DNA of 64,000 nt from Vitellaria paradoxa (Eukaryota; Streptophyta; Magnoliopsida; Ericales; Sapotaceae). How positions within the stretch are numbered: the first letter of the stretch is position 1; every line of letters starts with the position of its first letter. Made by a program: the position numbers and the translations under genes. The stretch spans positions 22,775,752-22,839,751 of the forward strand of contig CM034237.1 of the NCBI GenBank assembly GCA_019916065.1. The letters run 5' to 3'. Of the stretch, positions 1 through 11,579 are shown piece by piece. Below the pieces are notes generated by a model. That model was given only the letters and a program-made list of their open reading frames with translations. It was not told the origin of the DNA and made no database searches.

Positions 1-1840
1 TAATGGTTTGAAATTTTTGGATTTCTATTTAAAAAGATTAATTTTGGGTATTTAATTTTAAGTTGTATTTATAAAGATTAATTTTTTTTTTGGTTATATT
101 TGAAAAGATTTTTAAAGTTTTGGAAAAAAGTGTAATTTTCCTAAACCTTTGGGGAGTAGGAAAGTAATTTAAGTTGGTTAGGGTTAAAACCCTGCTTCTA
201 TAAATATATAAATTTGTATTTAATTTTGAGAAAATAAAACCCTAAGAGAGAGGAAAAGAGACCGAGAGAGAGAGATGAGAAGATAGGAATTTGCGGCTGA
301 AAATTTGACGTTTTTCCGATTTGCTGAATCGATTTCTTTTCAATTACCGAACCGCGTTTTCAGTTGAGGTAAGGGGCGGTTCTTGTAAAACTAAAATGTG
401 TGTGTGTATATAAGGGCATATTGTTTTTTTTTCTTGTCTTGTTTTACGGTGGATCTCGGTCAAACTCAGAGGTTTATAAATTTTTCGTACATGAAGTAAG
501 TTTAATGGCGGCACAAATTGTTTTCTTTTTACTTTTTGAGATTTGTCATGAACTTTTGCAAGGAAAATGCAAGCCACGTGTAGACTTGGCTGGAAGTTAA
601 CCTTATGAACATATATAAATATTAACAATTAATTGTGATACACAGAGACTTGATGTTTGAATAAAGCAACAAAGACCTTAGATTTTGTCTTTATGTGTGA
701 TTTGATTATTATTATTTCTTTCTTCCCTTTTGATTTTGTCTTTATATGCTTATTTATTGTGAAAGCTCTGTACAAAATTTTGAAAATATATTCTGTGACA
801 TCTTATGTTATAAATTTTTAGTTATTGTTATTATTTATGTGTTGAGACTTACTGATTATTTAAAATCATTATTTTAAATTGGTAAAAATTCAGTAAATAA
901 TAAATTTAAATAACGAATTTATTTATTATTTGTTTAAAGTGGAGTTTGATATTATGTTTTATTTGGATTGAGTGGTACTGAAAATATCGGGTATACGTAC
1001 CCAAAGGTTGAGAGTCCCGAAACCCGCGCGGGGTGGTAATCGAGTCCAGTAGGCTAGTAACCTACGAACGATGCAGATGCCTAAGGGTGGCATATTATGT
1101 TCCTAAGGTTTCGGCCTAGGAAGCAGACACCGAAGGATGGTGTATATTGGTTGGGTCCTGTTTCTACGGGACAACCAAGCAGACATCAATGAATGATGTA
1201 TATTGGTTGGGTCTTATTTCTACGAGACAACCAAGCAGCAGTACCTTGAAATTAAATTATTTTTTTTTGATGTGTTGTGTGGTGTAGAAACACAAATAAA
1301 TTGTAATGAAGAGAGATAAATGAATAAATTTAAGTTCTTGTTTGAAATTACTACTTGTGCGTGTTTGTTTCACTTAGTAGCATGTTAGGACATACTGCAT
1401 TTATTATATTATTATTAGGGTTCCGAGCACACGTGGTATTAGTGCTAAACCCCTTACAGCTTGCGATGCAGGTAATGAAATTTGAGTCACGCGCAGGACC
1501 TATTCACCATGAAAATTAGGAATTTATTTGTTTGTTTTTACTTAATTACCTTAGAATTGTCTTTAGAGAATTGTTTTTAGTGAATTGTAATAAGCCTCTG
1601 TTTGTGAGGTTATTATTATTTTTTTTTGTTTCTAGCTTTGAGAGATTGTTTGGATTAGTTTTGGAGATTTAGTTTTGACTAAGGCATTTATTTAAATTTA
1701 AAGTTTAGTTTTAATTATTTTATTTTCTTTGCTCCATAGTATGTATGTATGGCTCTGATGTGGAACAGGAAATTTTATTAGATAATATATTGTGTGTTAT
1801 TTTATTCACATACTCGGGTTGTGAAACCTGGGGCGTGACA
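1..1840 (+). repeat. 5' LTR of the Tekay-like element (left edge cut by window)
   Basis: Base 1 corresponds to base 6937 of the 3' LTR, so 67 bases are missing on the left. The LTR ends with the block GGGGCGTGACA directly before the PBS. It has a GA-rich leader near 240-275, typical of the region downstream of a plant LTR promoter, and a TATA-like TATAAATATATAAA near 199-212. The small open frames inside it, at 344-628 (minus) and 400-600 (plus), recur in the 3' LTR and are not genes. Confidence 0.95.
1121..1232 (+). repeat. Two 56-bp tandem units with hairpin potential inside the LTR
   Basis: Two copies (1121-1176 and 1177-1232) each begin AAGCAGACA and contain TTGGTTGGGTC, a 9-10 base loop, then GGACAACCAA or GAGACAACCAA, so each unit can fold into a short hairpin. 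The same pair occurs in the 3' LTR (about 8057-8169), and a single diverged unit occurs in the related LTR at about 61680-61730. The hairpin is conserved between families, which suggests an RNA-level or regulatory role (inference). Confidence 0.75.
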
Positions 1841-1856
1841 ACTTGGTATCAGAGCC
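1841..1856 (+). other. Primer binding site, tRNA-Met type
   Basis: TGGTATCAGAGC at 1844-1855 follows the LTR end after three bases. It matches the 3' end of plant initiator tRNA-Met, used to prime minus-strand DNA synthesis. Confidence 0.9.
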
Positions 1857-2017
1857 TAGGTTTAGAATACCTAGGGACAGTGGGTCTTTTATTTTTCTAA
1901 GTATTATGTGATTACATGTTAGTTTATTTAGTTGTGATACGTGAATTTGATGCTTGGTTGGACTTAAATTGTTAAGAAGATGTTGATCTTAGTATATTTT
2001 TGTGAATTTTTAGAGAA

Positions 2018-3400
2018 ATACCGCCACGTGTAGCTCCAGGTGTTAGAGGTAAAGGCAGGGGCCCAGGTCGTGGTCGTGGTAGAGGCCGGGGCCGAGGCCG
2101 AGGGATTCAGGCTGGGCAGGGTCATGAAGTTCCAGTTGATGATATTCTCGTTGCTGTGGGAGTGTCACAAGAGCAAGGGTCATATGCTGGGGTTGGAGCA
2201 GAGGTTCCATTAGGAGTGCCTCACGTGGCTGAGGTGCAATCCGAAGCACCAAGTGTGCCGCAGCCAGGAATGGTGGACCCACAGATGTGGATGCAACAAA
2301 TGGCTGCAATGTTTGCTGGAGGAATGCAAGCAAGTCAGCCTACAGCTCCGTATGAGAAGTTCAGGAGGATGAAACCCCCTACATACTCTGGTGCAGCAGA
2401 TACTGAAGAGGTTGAGAAATTCTTACACGAGAATGAGAAGATATTCGAGGTGATGCAATTAAATGAAGATAAGACCAGAGTCTTGCTTGCTACTTTTCAG
2501 TTGGAGGGTGCTGCAGCGGATTGGTGGAGTACTGTGAAAGGGTCTCGTGGGGCGTCTGCACTTACTTGGGAGGATTTTAAGGAGTGTTTCAGAGACTACT
2601 TCTTCCCACAGTCTCTGAGAGATGCTAAACTTGATGAATTTCTGAATTTGACTCAAGCGTCAATGACTGTGTTGGAGTATGGGCGTAAATTTACCTCGTT
2701 GGCCAAATATGCTAAGGAGTTGGTGTCCACTGAACGCACCAAGTGTAGACGGTTTGAGAAGGGATTGAGACCTACTGTCAGAGATCGGATAGTGCCTTTG
2801 GGGCTTAATGAATATGAGACATTGGTTGATCGAGCAATGGCAGTGGAGAAGAATTTGGCAGATACCAGGGCACAGAATGAAGCCAAGCAAGGGAGGACTC
2901 AACACTAGGAGAGCAGACCCACCAAAAGGCAGAGAGAGAATTTACATGGGGCACAGTCTCAGCAATTTTAGCAGGGGAGTGTGGTCCCAAGTAAGTCAGC
3001 GGCAACTGGAGTTTCTGCACAGAGTCCTATTATTTGTCATAATTGCAGACAGCCTGGGCATCGTCAGTTTAATTGTCCTTACAAAGGTGTGTCGGGTGGA
3101 TCTGAAAATAGGGTTGAGGTAAAGACTTGTTACACGTGTGGCCTACCAGGTCATGTGCAGAGGCGTTGTCCGCAGAGGAAAGGTAATGGAAGTATTATGA
3201 GACCTCCACAGCCAGCTCAGTCAGTACAGAGTAGCAGGCCAGCAGGGTCACAATCAGTGCAGACTCATTTTCAGAGGGGTACTCAAGGTGGGGCACTGCA
3301 GTATCAGATGGGTGTTCCAAGTGGTGTTCAGTAGCATCAAGGAGTTCAGGGTGGATCCCAGCATGGAACAAAGGAGGGTAGACCACAAACGGTACCAGTT
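2018..3400 (+). pseudogene. gag: gag of the Tekay-like element, broken
   Basis: The frame opens after a TGA at 2003-2005. At 2018-2020, where the conserved arginine/glycine-rich N terminus begins, the codon is ATA rather than ATG; the next in-frame ATG is at 2270. An Arg/Gly-rich N-terminal stretch is followed by the plant retrotransposon gag domain (about 2340-2850; the WW pair near 2520 is diagnostic) and two CCHC zinc knuckles (about 3037-3078 and 3127-3168, spacing C-X2-C-X4-H-X4-C). In-frame TAG codons lie at 2906-2908, 2969-2971 and 3332-3334; by context all three look like CAG changed by C-to-T. A single-base loss near 3402-3405 moves the frame into the protease. The product would have packaged RNA into cytoplasmic particles; this copy cannot make it. 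Confidence 0.9.
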
Positions 3401-6400
3401 CAGGGAGAGTTTTCACTGTGGCCCAGAATGATGGACGTGCAGAGCCTATAGTAACGAGAGGTACCTTTCTCATTTATGCTACTAAATCCACAGTTCTTGT
3501 AGACACAGGAGCATCTCATTCATTTATTGCTGCATCGTTTATGTCTACATTGAATTTATCTGTGGACGAGTTAATTCCACCACTGCACGTTGAAACACCG
3601 ATAGGAGGTCATTCTGTGTTGAATCGAGTTTGTAAGAATTGTGAGATCACTATTAGGGATGAGACTTCAGGATGGGAGCACTTGTCAGTTTTTGACCTGA
3701 TTGTGATAGACATAGGAAGCTTTGATATGATTCTTGGCATGAACTGGCTGTCAGTCTTTCGAGCGATGATAGATTGTGCTAAGAGTCGAGTGACCTTATT
3801 TACTACAGAGGGAGATCAGATACGATTTTCTGGTGATCGTTGTAGTCCTCAACTCTTGCCTTCCCTCAATGGGCAGGGACGAGTAGACTTGTGCAGTTTG
3901 TTTGCTTGTATGGCTTTAGAGGACGAGGAGGGTGACAAAATTGAGTTACCACGAGTTGTTTGTGAATTTAAAGAAGTGTTTTCAGAAGTAGCTGGATTAC
4001 CGCCTGAACGGGAGGTTGAATTTGGGATTGATCTGATACCTGGCACGGAACCAATTTCTATAACTCCGTATAGATTGGCACCTGCAGAGTTGGTGGAGTT
4101 AAGATCCCAGATAGAGGAGTTGAGCTCTAAGGGATTTATTCGCCCTAGTACTTCACCTTGGGGTGAACTAGCACTATTTGCAGCTAAAAAGGATGGAACT
4201 CTCAGGATGTGTATAGATTACCGAAGGTTAAACCGGGTCACGATCAAGAATCGGTATCCTTTACCGAGGATTGATGATCTGTTCGACCAACTGAAGGATT
4301 CGGTTATTTTCTCAAAGATTGATTTGAGATTTGGTTACCACCAGTTGAGGGTGAAGCAGGAGGACATTTCTAAGACGGCATTCAGGACTCGGTATGGGCA
4401 CTACGAGTTCTTAGTGATGCCATTTGGACTGACCAATGCTCCTGCAGTGTTCATGGACTTGATGAACCGGGTGTTCAGCAGATATTTAGACAAGTTTATT
4501 GTCGTGTTTATTGATGACATTCTAGTTTATTCTCGGTCAGAAGGCGAACATGAGGAGCATCTAAGAGTTGTACTTCAGACCCTGAGAGATCACCAGCTCT
4601 ATGCTAAATTGAGCAAGTGTGAGTTCTAGCTCAAAGAAGTGAAATTTCTGGGGCATGTTGTTTCTGGGGCATGTTGTTATGGATTGGCAAAGACCGAAGA
4701 CAGTTTTTGAGATTCAGAGTTTTCTGGGTTTGGTAGGGTACTATCGAAGATTTGTCCGTGATTTCTCGAGATTAGCCGGGCCGATGACTAGGTTGACTCG
4801 AAAAGGGGTCAAGTTTATTTGGGATGAGAAGTGTGAATAGTCTTTTCAGGAGTTAAAGAAGAGGCTAACTACTGCACCAGTACTTGTGATTCCTGAGAGA
4901 GGATTGGGTTATTTAGTTTATTGTGACGCATCCAAGGAAGGTTTAGGCTGTGTGCTGATGCAGGGTGACAGAGTAGTAGCTTATGGGTTTACGTGATTGA
5001 AGACTCACGAGCGTAACTGCCCAGTACATGATTTGGAGTTGGCAGCAATTATCTTTGCTCTAAAAAGCTGGAGACACTATTTGTATGGTGAAAAGTTTGA
5101 GGTATTTTCTGACCACAAGAGTTTGAAGTATCTTTTCACTCAGAAGGATCTGAATTTGAGGCAGAGGAGATGGATGGAGTATATGGAGGACTACGATTTT
5201 GAGCTTCAGTATCACCTTGGTAAGGCAAATGTGGTTGCTGACACACTTAGTCGAAAGACTCGGGGTACTTTAGTAGGTCTTTTCGTGCAAGAGTGGAAAA
5301 TGATGAGAAGCCTTAGTGAGTTTGATTTGGAGTTGCAGGAAGATGAAGGTCATGCTATTTTGTGTGCCATGGCTACTCAGCCAATTCTATTGAGTCGTGT
5401 GATAGAAGCTCAGGGAACTGATGTTGAATGTGAGGCGATTCGAGCTAAGTTGTTGGGTCCTGATGAGATGCCAGAATGGATGATTGGTGACGATAATGGT
5501 TTGAGGTATTTGGGGAGACTTTTCGTGCTCATCTCTGCTTGAGATATAGTTTTAAAGGAATACCATCACTCTAAATTTGCAGTACATCCTGGAGGTACTA
5601 AGATGTATCACGACCTGCATCGTCAGTTCTTTTGGACAGGTATGAAGAAGGATGTGGCAGAGTTTGTGAGTAGATGCCTTACTTGTCAACAAGTTAAGGC
5701 TGAGCATCAGAAACCAGCGAGTCTCTTGCAGCCTTTGCCAGTGTCAGAGTGGAAGTGGGAGAACATTACAATGGATTTTGTTCTGGCTTACCGAGATCAC
5801 TGAAGGGCCATGATACTATTTGGGTGATAGTGGATAGGTTAACGAAGTCGGCTCACTTCTTGCCGATTCGACTGACCGACTCTATGGATGTCTTGGCTAA
5901 ATTGTATGTTAAGGAAATTGTGAGGCTTCATGGAGCTCCTGTATCCATTGTCTCAGACAGGGACCCGCGTTTTGCTTCTCAATTTTGGCAGAGTCTCCAG
6001 GTGGCCATGGGGACAGAATTGTTGTTTAGTACTGCCTTTCATCCTCAGACTGATGGACAGTCAGAACGTACAATTCAGATCTTGGAAGATATGCTTAGGG
6101 CATGTGTGCTTGATTTTTGTGGCAGCTGGGAGAACCATCTTTCTTTGATTGAATTTGCGTATAACAATAGCTACCAGTCGAGCATCGGGAAGGCTCCTTT
6201 TGAAGCTTTGTATGGTAGACCGTGCAGATCTCCTATTTGTTGGGCTGAGGTTGGAGAAACTGCAATTGTTGGGCCTGAGTTTGTGCATGAGACGACTGAG
6301 AAGGTCAAAGTGATTCGACAGAGACTTGAGACAGCACAGAGTCACCAAAAGAGTTATGCTGATAAGAGGCGAAGACCCTTGGAGTTTGAGGTAGGGGACC

Positions 6401-6810
6401 ATGTGTTCCTAAAGGTTTCACCACGAAAGGGTCAGTTTCGTTTTGGGCGCAGGGGGAAGTTATCCCCAAGATATATCGGGCCATTTGAGGTTTTGGCGAG
6501 GGTTGGAGAGGTGGCATACCGTCTTGCTTTGCCATCGCAGCTTTCAGGAGTTCATGAGGTGTTTCACGTGTCTATGCTCAGGAAGTATAACCTAGACCCT
6601 TCACATGTATTAGATTGGACTGAGCTTGATGTTGACTCAGATGTGACATATGAGGTGAAACCGGTGGAAATTTTGGACTCTAGGGAGCAAGTGCTTTGAG
6701 GAAAGACTATTCCTTTAGTTAGAGTGTTATGGAAGCATCGTGGTATTGAAGAGTCGACTTGGGAGCAAGAGGCAGATATGCGGAGTAGGCATCCAGAGTT
6801 GTTTCTTTAA
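3401..6810 (+). pseudogene. pol: pol of the Tekay-like element (PR-RT-RH-IN-chromodomain-like), broken
   Basis: Protease with the D-T-G-A motif at about 3499-3510; reverse transcriptase from about 4066, with the F-I-D-D catalytic box at 4507-4518; RNase H at about 4920-5240; integrase with an HHCC finger (about 5565-5695) and DDE residues at about 5830, 5955 and 6090; a chromodomain-like C terminus ending in TAA at 6808-6810. Breaks: TAG 4627, a 16-bp tandem duplication at about 4645-4678 with a shift and missing coding sequence just after it, TAG 4838, TGA 4994, TGA 5540, a one-base loss near 5782, and TGA 6697. Most stops fit C-to-T or G-to-A changes at CAG, CGA or TGG codons. Reading resumes in recognisable sequence after every break, so decay is by point lesions rather than large deletion. 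Confidence 0.92.
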
Positions 6811-6835
6811 TCTTCTTTTCTTTACCTCCTAAATT

Positions 6836-6869
6836 TCGAGGACGAAATTTTTTTGTAAGGGGGGTAGGA
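6836..6869 (+). other. Conserved pre-PPT block and polypurine tract
   Basis: A block reading TTCGAGGACGAAATTT lies just after the pol stop, followed by the purine tract AAGGGGGGTAGGA ending at 6869. The same block occurs reversed at about 15421-15440 before the minus-strand LTR, which links the two elements. The PPT primes plus-strand DNA synthesis. Confidence 0.85.
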
Positions 6870-8775
6870 TGTAATAACCCAGATTTTTTTTAATTTGGAT
6901 ATTGTTATTTGATAAATTTAGTTTGCTATTTAAATTTAATGGTTTGAAATTTTTAGATTTCGATTTAAAAAGATTAATTTTGGGTATTTAATTTTAAGTT
7001 GTATTTATAAAGATTATTTTTTTTTGTTATATTTGAAAAGATATTTAAAGTTTTGGAAAAAAGTGTAATTTTACTAAACCTTTGGGGAGTAGGAAAGTAA
7101 TTTAAGTTGGTTAGGGTTAAAACCCTGCTTCTATAAATATACAAATTTGTATTTAATTTTGAGAAAATAAAACCCTAAGAGAGAGGAAAAGAGACCGAGA
7201 GAGAGAGATGAGAAGATAGGAATTTGCGGCTGAAAATTTGACGTTTTTCCGATTTGCTGAATCGATTTCTTTTCAATTACCGAACCGCGTTTTCAGTTGA
7301 GGTAAGGGGCGGTTCTTGTAAAACTAAAATGTGTGTGTGTATATAAGGGCATATTGTTTTTTTTTCTTGTCTTGTTTTACGGTGGATCTCGGTCAAACTC
7401 AGAGGTTTATAAATTTTCCGTACATGAAGTAAGTTTAATGGCGGCACAAATTGTTTTCTTTTTACTTTTTGAGATTTGTCATGAACTTTTGCAAGGAAAA
7501 TGCAAGCCACGTGTAGACTTGGCTGGAAGTTAACCTTATGAATATATATAAATATTAACAATTAATTGTGATACACAGAGACTTGATGTTTGAATAAAGC
7601 ACCAAAGACCTTAGATTTTGTCATTATGTGTGATTTGAATATTATTATTTCTTTCTTCCCTTTTGATTTTGTCTTTATATGCTTATTTATTGTGAAAGCT
7701 CTGTACAAAATTTTGAAAATATATTCCGTGACATCTTATGTTATAAATTTTTAGTTATTGTTATTATTTATGTGTTGAGACTTACTGATTATTTAAAATC
7801 ATTATTTTAAATTGGTAAAAATTCAGTAAATAATAAATTTAAATAACGAATTTATTTATTATTTGTTTAAAGTGGAGTTTGATATTATGTTTTATTTGGA
7901 TTGAGTGGTACTGAAAATATCGGGTATACGTACCCAAGGGTTGAGAGTCCTGAAACCCGCGCGGGGGTGGTAATCGAGTCCAGTAGGCTAGTAACTTACG
8001 AACGATGCAGATGCCTAAGGGTGGCATATTATGTTCCTAAGGTTTCGGCCTAAGAAGCAGACACCGAAGGATGGTGTATATTGGTTGGGTCCTGTTTCTA
8101 CGGGACAACCAAGCAGACATCAATGAATGATGTATATTGGTTGGGTCTTATTTCTACGAGACAACCAAGCAGCAGTACCTTGAAATTAAATTATTTTTTT
8201 TGATGTGTTGTGTGGTGTAGAAACACAAATAAATTGTAATGAAGAGAGATAAATGAATAAATTTAAGTTCTTGTTTGAAATTACTACTTGTGCGTGTTTG
8301 TTTCACTTAGTAGCATGTTAGGACATACTGCATTTATTATATTATTATTAGGGTTCCGAGCACACGTGGTATTAGTGCTAAACCCCTTACAGCTTGCGAT
8401 GCAGGTAATGAAATTTGAGTCACGCGCAGGACCTATTCACCATGAAAATTAGGAATTTATTTGTTTATTTTTACTTAATTACCTTAGAATTGTCTTTAGA
8501 GAATTGTTTTTAGTAAATTGTAATAAGCCTCTGTTTGTGAGGTTATTATTATTATTTTTTTTGTTTCTAGCTTTGAGAGATTGTTTGGATTAGTTTTGGA
8601 GATTTAGTTTTGACTAAGGCATTTATTTAAATTTAAAGTTTAGTTTTAATTATTTTATTTTCTTTGCTCCATATTATGTATGTATGGCTCTGATGTGGAA
8701 CAGGAAATTTTATTAGATAATATATTGTGTGTTATTTTATTCACATACTCGGGTTGTGAAACCTGGGGCGTGACA
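6870..8775 (+). repeat. 3' LTR of the Tekay-like element
   Basis: 1906 bp, beginning TGTAATAACCC and ending GGGGCGTGACA. It is about 99% identical by eye to the 5' LTR, and carries the same GA-rich leader, tandem 56-bp units and T-rich tail. Confidence 0.95.
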
Positions 8776-10324
8776 TAAACTATGTTTGGATTATGGGAGA
8801 ATGCTTGATTATAGTATGGCTTGAGAATGGTAGAGTGAAGGAATTGTGATTCTAAATTAAGATAAAAACACTGCAAATAAAATATCTAAGATGATTTTGA
8901 TTTCAAACCAAATCCAGTAGTGGGATAGTAGTAGTTTACTCAAACGCATTGATAACTCAACCTAGCAAACGCACATGCATTACTAGCTCAAAAGATAGTT
9001 CATTAAAATCTAATTTATGGAACTTAAGGTAAGTGGAGGCTTTTGCAATTTGTTTAGGACTTACTAGGACATTGAATCGAACACCTAGTGTGCACGAGCG
9101 TCAACTCATAACTAGGTTTTGATTGTAACACGGATGAATCGATTTCTTAAGAAAATCTCAAATTAGGGTTTTAGTAAAAATAGTTCGCAAGTCATTGGGA
9201 CAGTGAACCAAACATCTGGTGTGCACGAGTAAACACTCGTAATTGAACTATGGTTATAACATGGATGACTTGGTTTTGAAAGAACCCAAGCTTACCAAGG
9301 ACTTTCAATTGATCAATTAAATGATTTTTTTACATTGAAAACTATTTTTCAACGTTCAAGTTCACCAACTACCATATCACCTTCAATGGCTCTAAGCCAA
9401 GAGCCAAACAGCACTGCGAACATGATGAAGACATAAACTAAAACACCATACAATACTTTGGAAGAAGAAGAAATAGAAAAAGGAAAGAACTCACAAAGCT
9501 AACATCAATAATAAACTTAGAATAATAAAATTCAAAGTAAAAACTTACAAGTCCTTAAGTATAATCCGAAAGGTAGAACTTGAAAGTTTGAAATCAAAAC
9601 GCTAATCTAATCTAGGCTAAGTAAAATGAAAAAGAAAAGAGAATAAAGTATGTAAAAACTTGCTCTGTTAGAATTACAAAGGCCTATTTATAGGCAAAGT
9701 TATTTTAAGGGCAAAAGAGTAAAATTACAAATGCAAAGAAAACCAAAAGATTAGTTAGGAAGGGATCCACGGGGGCCCATGGCAAAGGGGCCGTGTGCCC
9801 GGCCTAATTTAACTCCAGGTGTTTGATGAAATGCCACACCGAAACGCCTAAAAGTGGTTTCTCAAGGGATATAGGCTGCAAAGCAGAAGGGGTGCACGCG
9901 AAGGGGGCGTACCCCACAAAAGTCAGGAAGCACAACCCATGAGGGGCTCACACTCTAGATAGTAGAAGGATGCACCCCACGAAGAGCACACGCCACAAAA
10001 AGTAGAGGGGCACACCTCCAAATCTAAACTTGGCTTTCGTTCTGCCTTCTTGCTTCAACTTCCTTCTTTAGGCCACCAACATACGTCTTTTCCATTTTTA
10101 TTTATTTCTTGGCTTAGTGATCATTAATTAGCTCCTTCCTTCAATATGTATTGCCTCCAAAGCTTCCTTATTCTCACTAATTTCCTCCATCACCTATAAT
10201 ACAAGTATCAAGGATAAGAAATCACAAAATACTAATAAAATCATTGAAATAGCTTGATAATATGCTCAAATAGGTGATTGAATGATGCATAAACTTGTTA
10301 ATGATTGCGTGCAATCACTAAACA
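8776..10324 (-). repeat. LTR remnant of an Athila/Tat-like Ty3 element, reversed (tentative)
   Basis: No cellular gene is visible. On the minus strand the segment starts TGTTTAGTGATTGC directly after a purine tract (see next entry), as a 3' LTR would. It contains an imperfect direct repeat of about 131 bp spacing (copies at about 9068 and 9199, both with GTGTGCACGAG), a TATTTATAGGC promoter-like string near 9690, and a GC-rich segment at about 9760-10020. The far boundary near 8776 is set only by the end of the neighbouring LTR. Confidence 0.4.
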
Positions 10325-10378
10325 TCCCCAAAAGTTCGTTCACTGTTACTTCAAAGCTCCCCAGCAACGGCACTAAAA
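10325..10378 (-). other. Reversed PPT and tRNA-Asp-type PBS almost adjacent
   Basis: On the plus strand TCCCCAAAAGT (10325-10335) reads as a purine tract on the minus strand, and CCCCAGCAACGGCACTA (about 10357-10374) is a near match to the 3' end of plant tRNA-Asp, the primer used by Athila-type elements. Only about 22 bases separate them, where an element would normally hold its whole coding region. The diverged start of a second LTR (TGCTTGCTC) seems to follow at 10379. Confidence 0.5.
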
Positions 10379-11150
10379 GTGCTTGCTCTAATCTAATATT
10401 AATTAATATTGGCTTAACCATAAGTACAGGGTGTCAATTGAAGCACCATAACCAGTGAGTACCGAATAGTGTCCATTTCAATAATTATTATTTTAATGGT
10501 AGTTTTAATTTTAATAAAATAAATATTTTAATATGTACTTATTGTTAATTTTTATTTTTAAAAAAACAAATATTCTAATATGTAATTACTATTGATTTCA
10601 TTTTACTAAAATAAATTATTTTAACACGCAACTATTATTTATTAATAAATAATTTTAATAAAATAAAATAAAATAAATCATTTTATATTAATTTAATTAA
10701 ATTTAATAATTATTTGTTACTAAATTATGTTATTTATTAATATATTTCATTAAAACTAATTATTATTAAAAATAAATATTATTTAATTTAAATATACTTT
10801 ATTAAATTAATTAATCAAATAAATTTTAAATATATTTTATTGAATTGAATTAATTTTATAGTTTTTAATAAAATTATACATTTTATTTAAATAAAATTAA
10901 TAATTGTAAATAAGATTACATCAGTAAGCATATTTTTTGTTTTTAGTTCAAAGATAACTAAAATTAAAAAAATTAAAATAAAAGACAGAATAGCAAAATT
11001 AGGTTCGACAGAATAACAAAATAAATTTATGATAGAACTAAGCCTAGTAAACTCACAAATTAGTTCAAAAATTCTAACTAATACATAAACAATTTACTAC
11101 AAATCCACATCAGTGTAAAATTAATACGAACTGCCAACCTAAACCCCAAC
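10379..11150. other. AT-rich intergenic stretch, no gene seen
   Basis: The first roughly 110 bases may be the start of the second LTR of the preceding remnant. The rest is low-complexity AT-rich DNA with repeated TTAATAAAATAAAT-like strings. I see no coding potential, RNA gene or clear terminal repeat. Confidence 0.5.
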
Positions 11151-11579
11151 TATTGAGGGGAATAGCAAAATTAGGCCTATATATATATATATATATGAAA
11201 CTAGAAAGCAAAATAAAAAATTTTTCTTCCTAAAATTGTCCTCTCTACAAAATTAAAAATTTATCTCTCTAAAAAATTAAAATCAAACATCAACTGAAGT
11301 TTGGGCTTTTAGTTGTGTTTTTTTACCCCTACAATCCTTAATAACCATTCTTTCTCTTTCTCCACAAGCTTAAAAATCTGATCAAAGAGGGAAAATTTTA
11401 TTTGGAAGAAAAATTGGTAGAATAAGAAAAAATTGGTACAAAGTAATAAACCAAAAATTAATTTTGGAAGAAATTAGTGGGAGAGATGAAAGAATAAAGC
11501 TAGAAACCCAATTCAATGCACGAAACTTTTTGGTGATGCTGCCAATTCCTTTTTGTTCATCATCGGCCTCATAGAATCG

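Larger units (their letters stand above)
1..8775 (+). mobile_element. Ty3/gypsy chromovirus (Tekay/Del-like), near complete, coding-defective
   Basis: Order is LTR, tRNA-Met-type PBS, gag with two zinc knuckles, aspartic protease, reverse transcriptase, RNase H, integrase with a C-terminal chromodomain-like tail, purine tract, LTR. Integrase after reverse transcriptase places it in Ty3; the tail and the short conserved block just before the PPT suggest the Tekay/Del clade (inference). About 67 bp of the 5' LTR lie outside the window, so the target duplication cannot be checked; the sequence after the 3' LTR begins TAAAC. The coding region holds eight in-frame stops, at least three frame breaks and a lost gag start codon, so this copy cannot encode its own proteins. 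By eye the LTRs differ at only about 17 substitutions, plus a few indels in T-runs. Confidence 0.95.

Noticed and set aside
344..628. Open frames in the first LTR (both strands), repeated at 7277-7561
   Set aside because: They lie inside the LTR, recur only because the LTR is duplicated, and have no protein family pattern.
2043..2333. Minus-strand frame opposite gag
   Set aside because: Antisense shadow of the Arg/Gly-rich gag N terminus.
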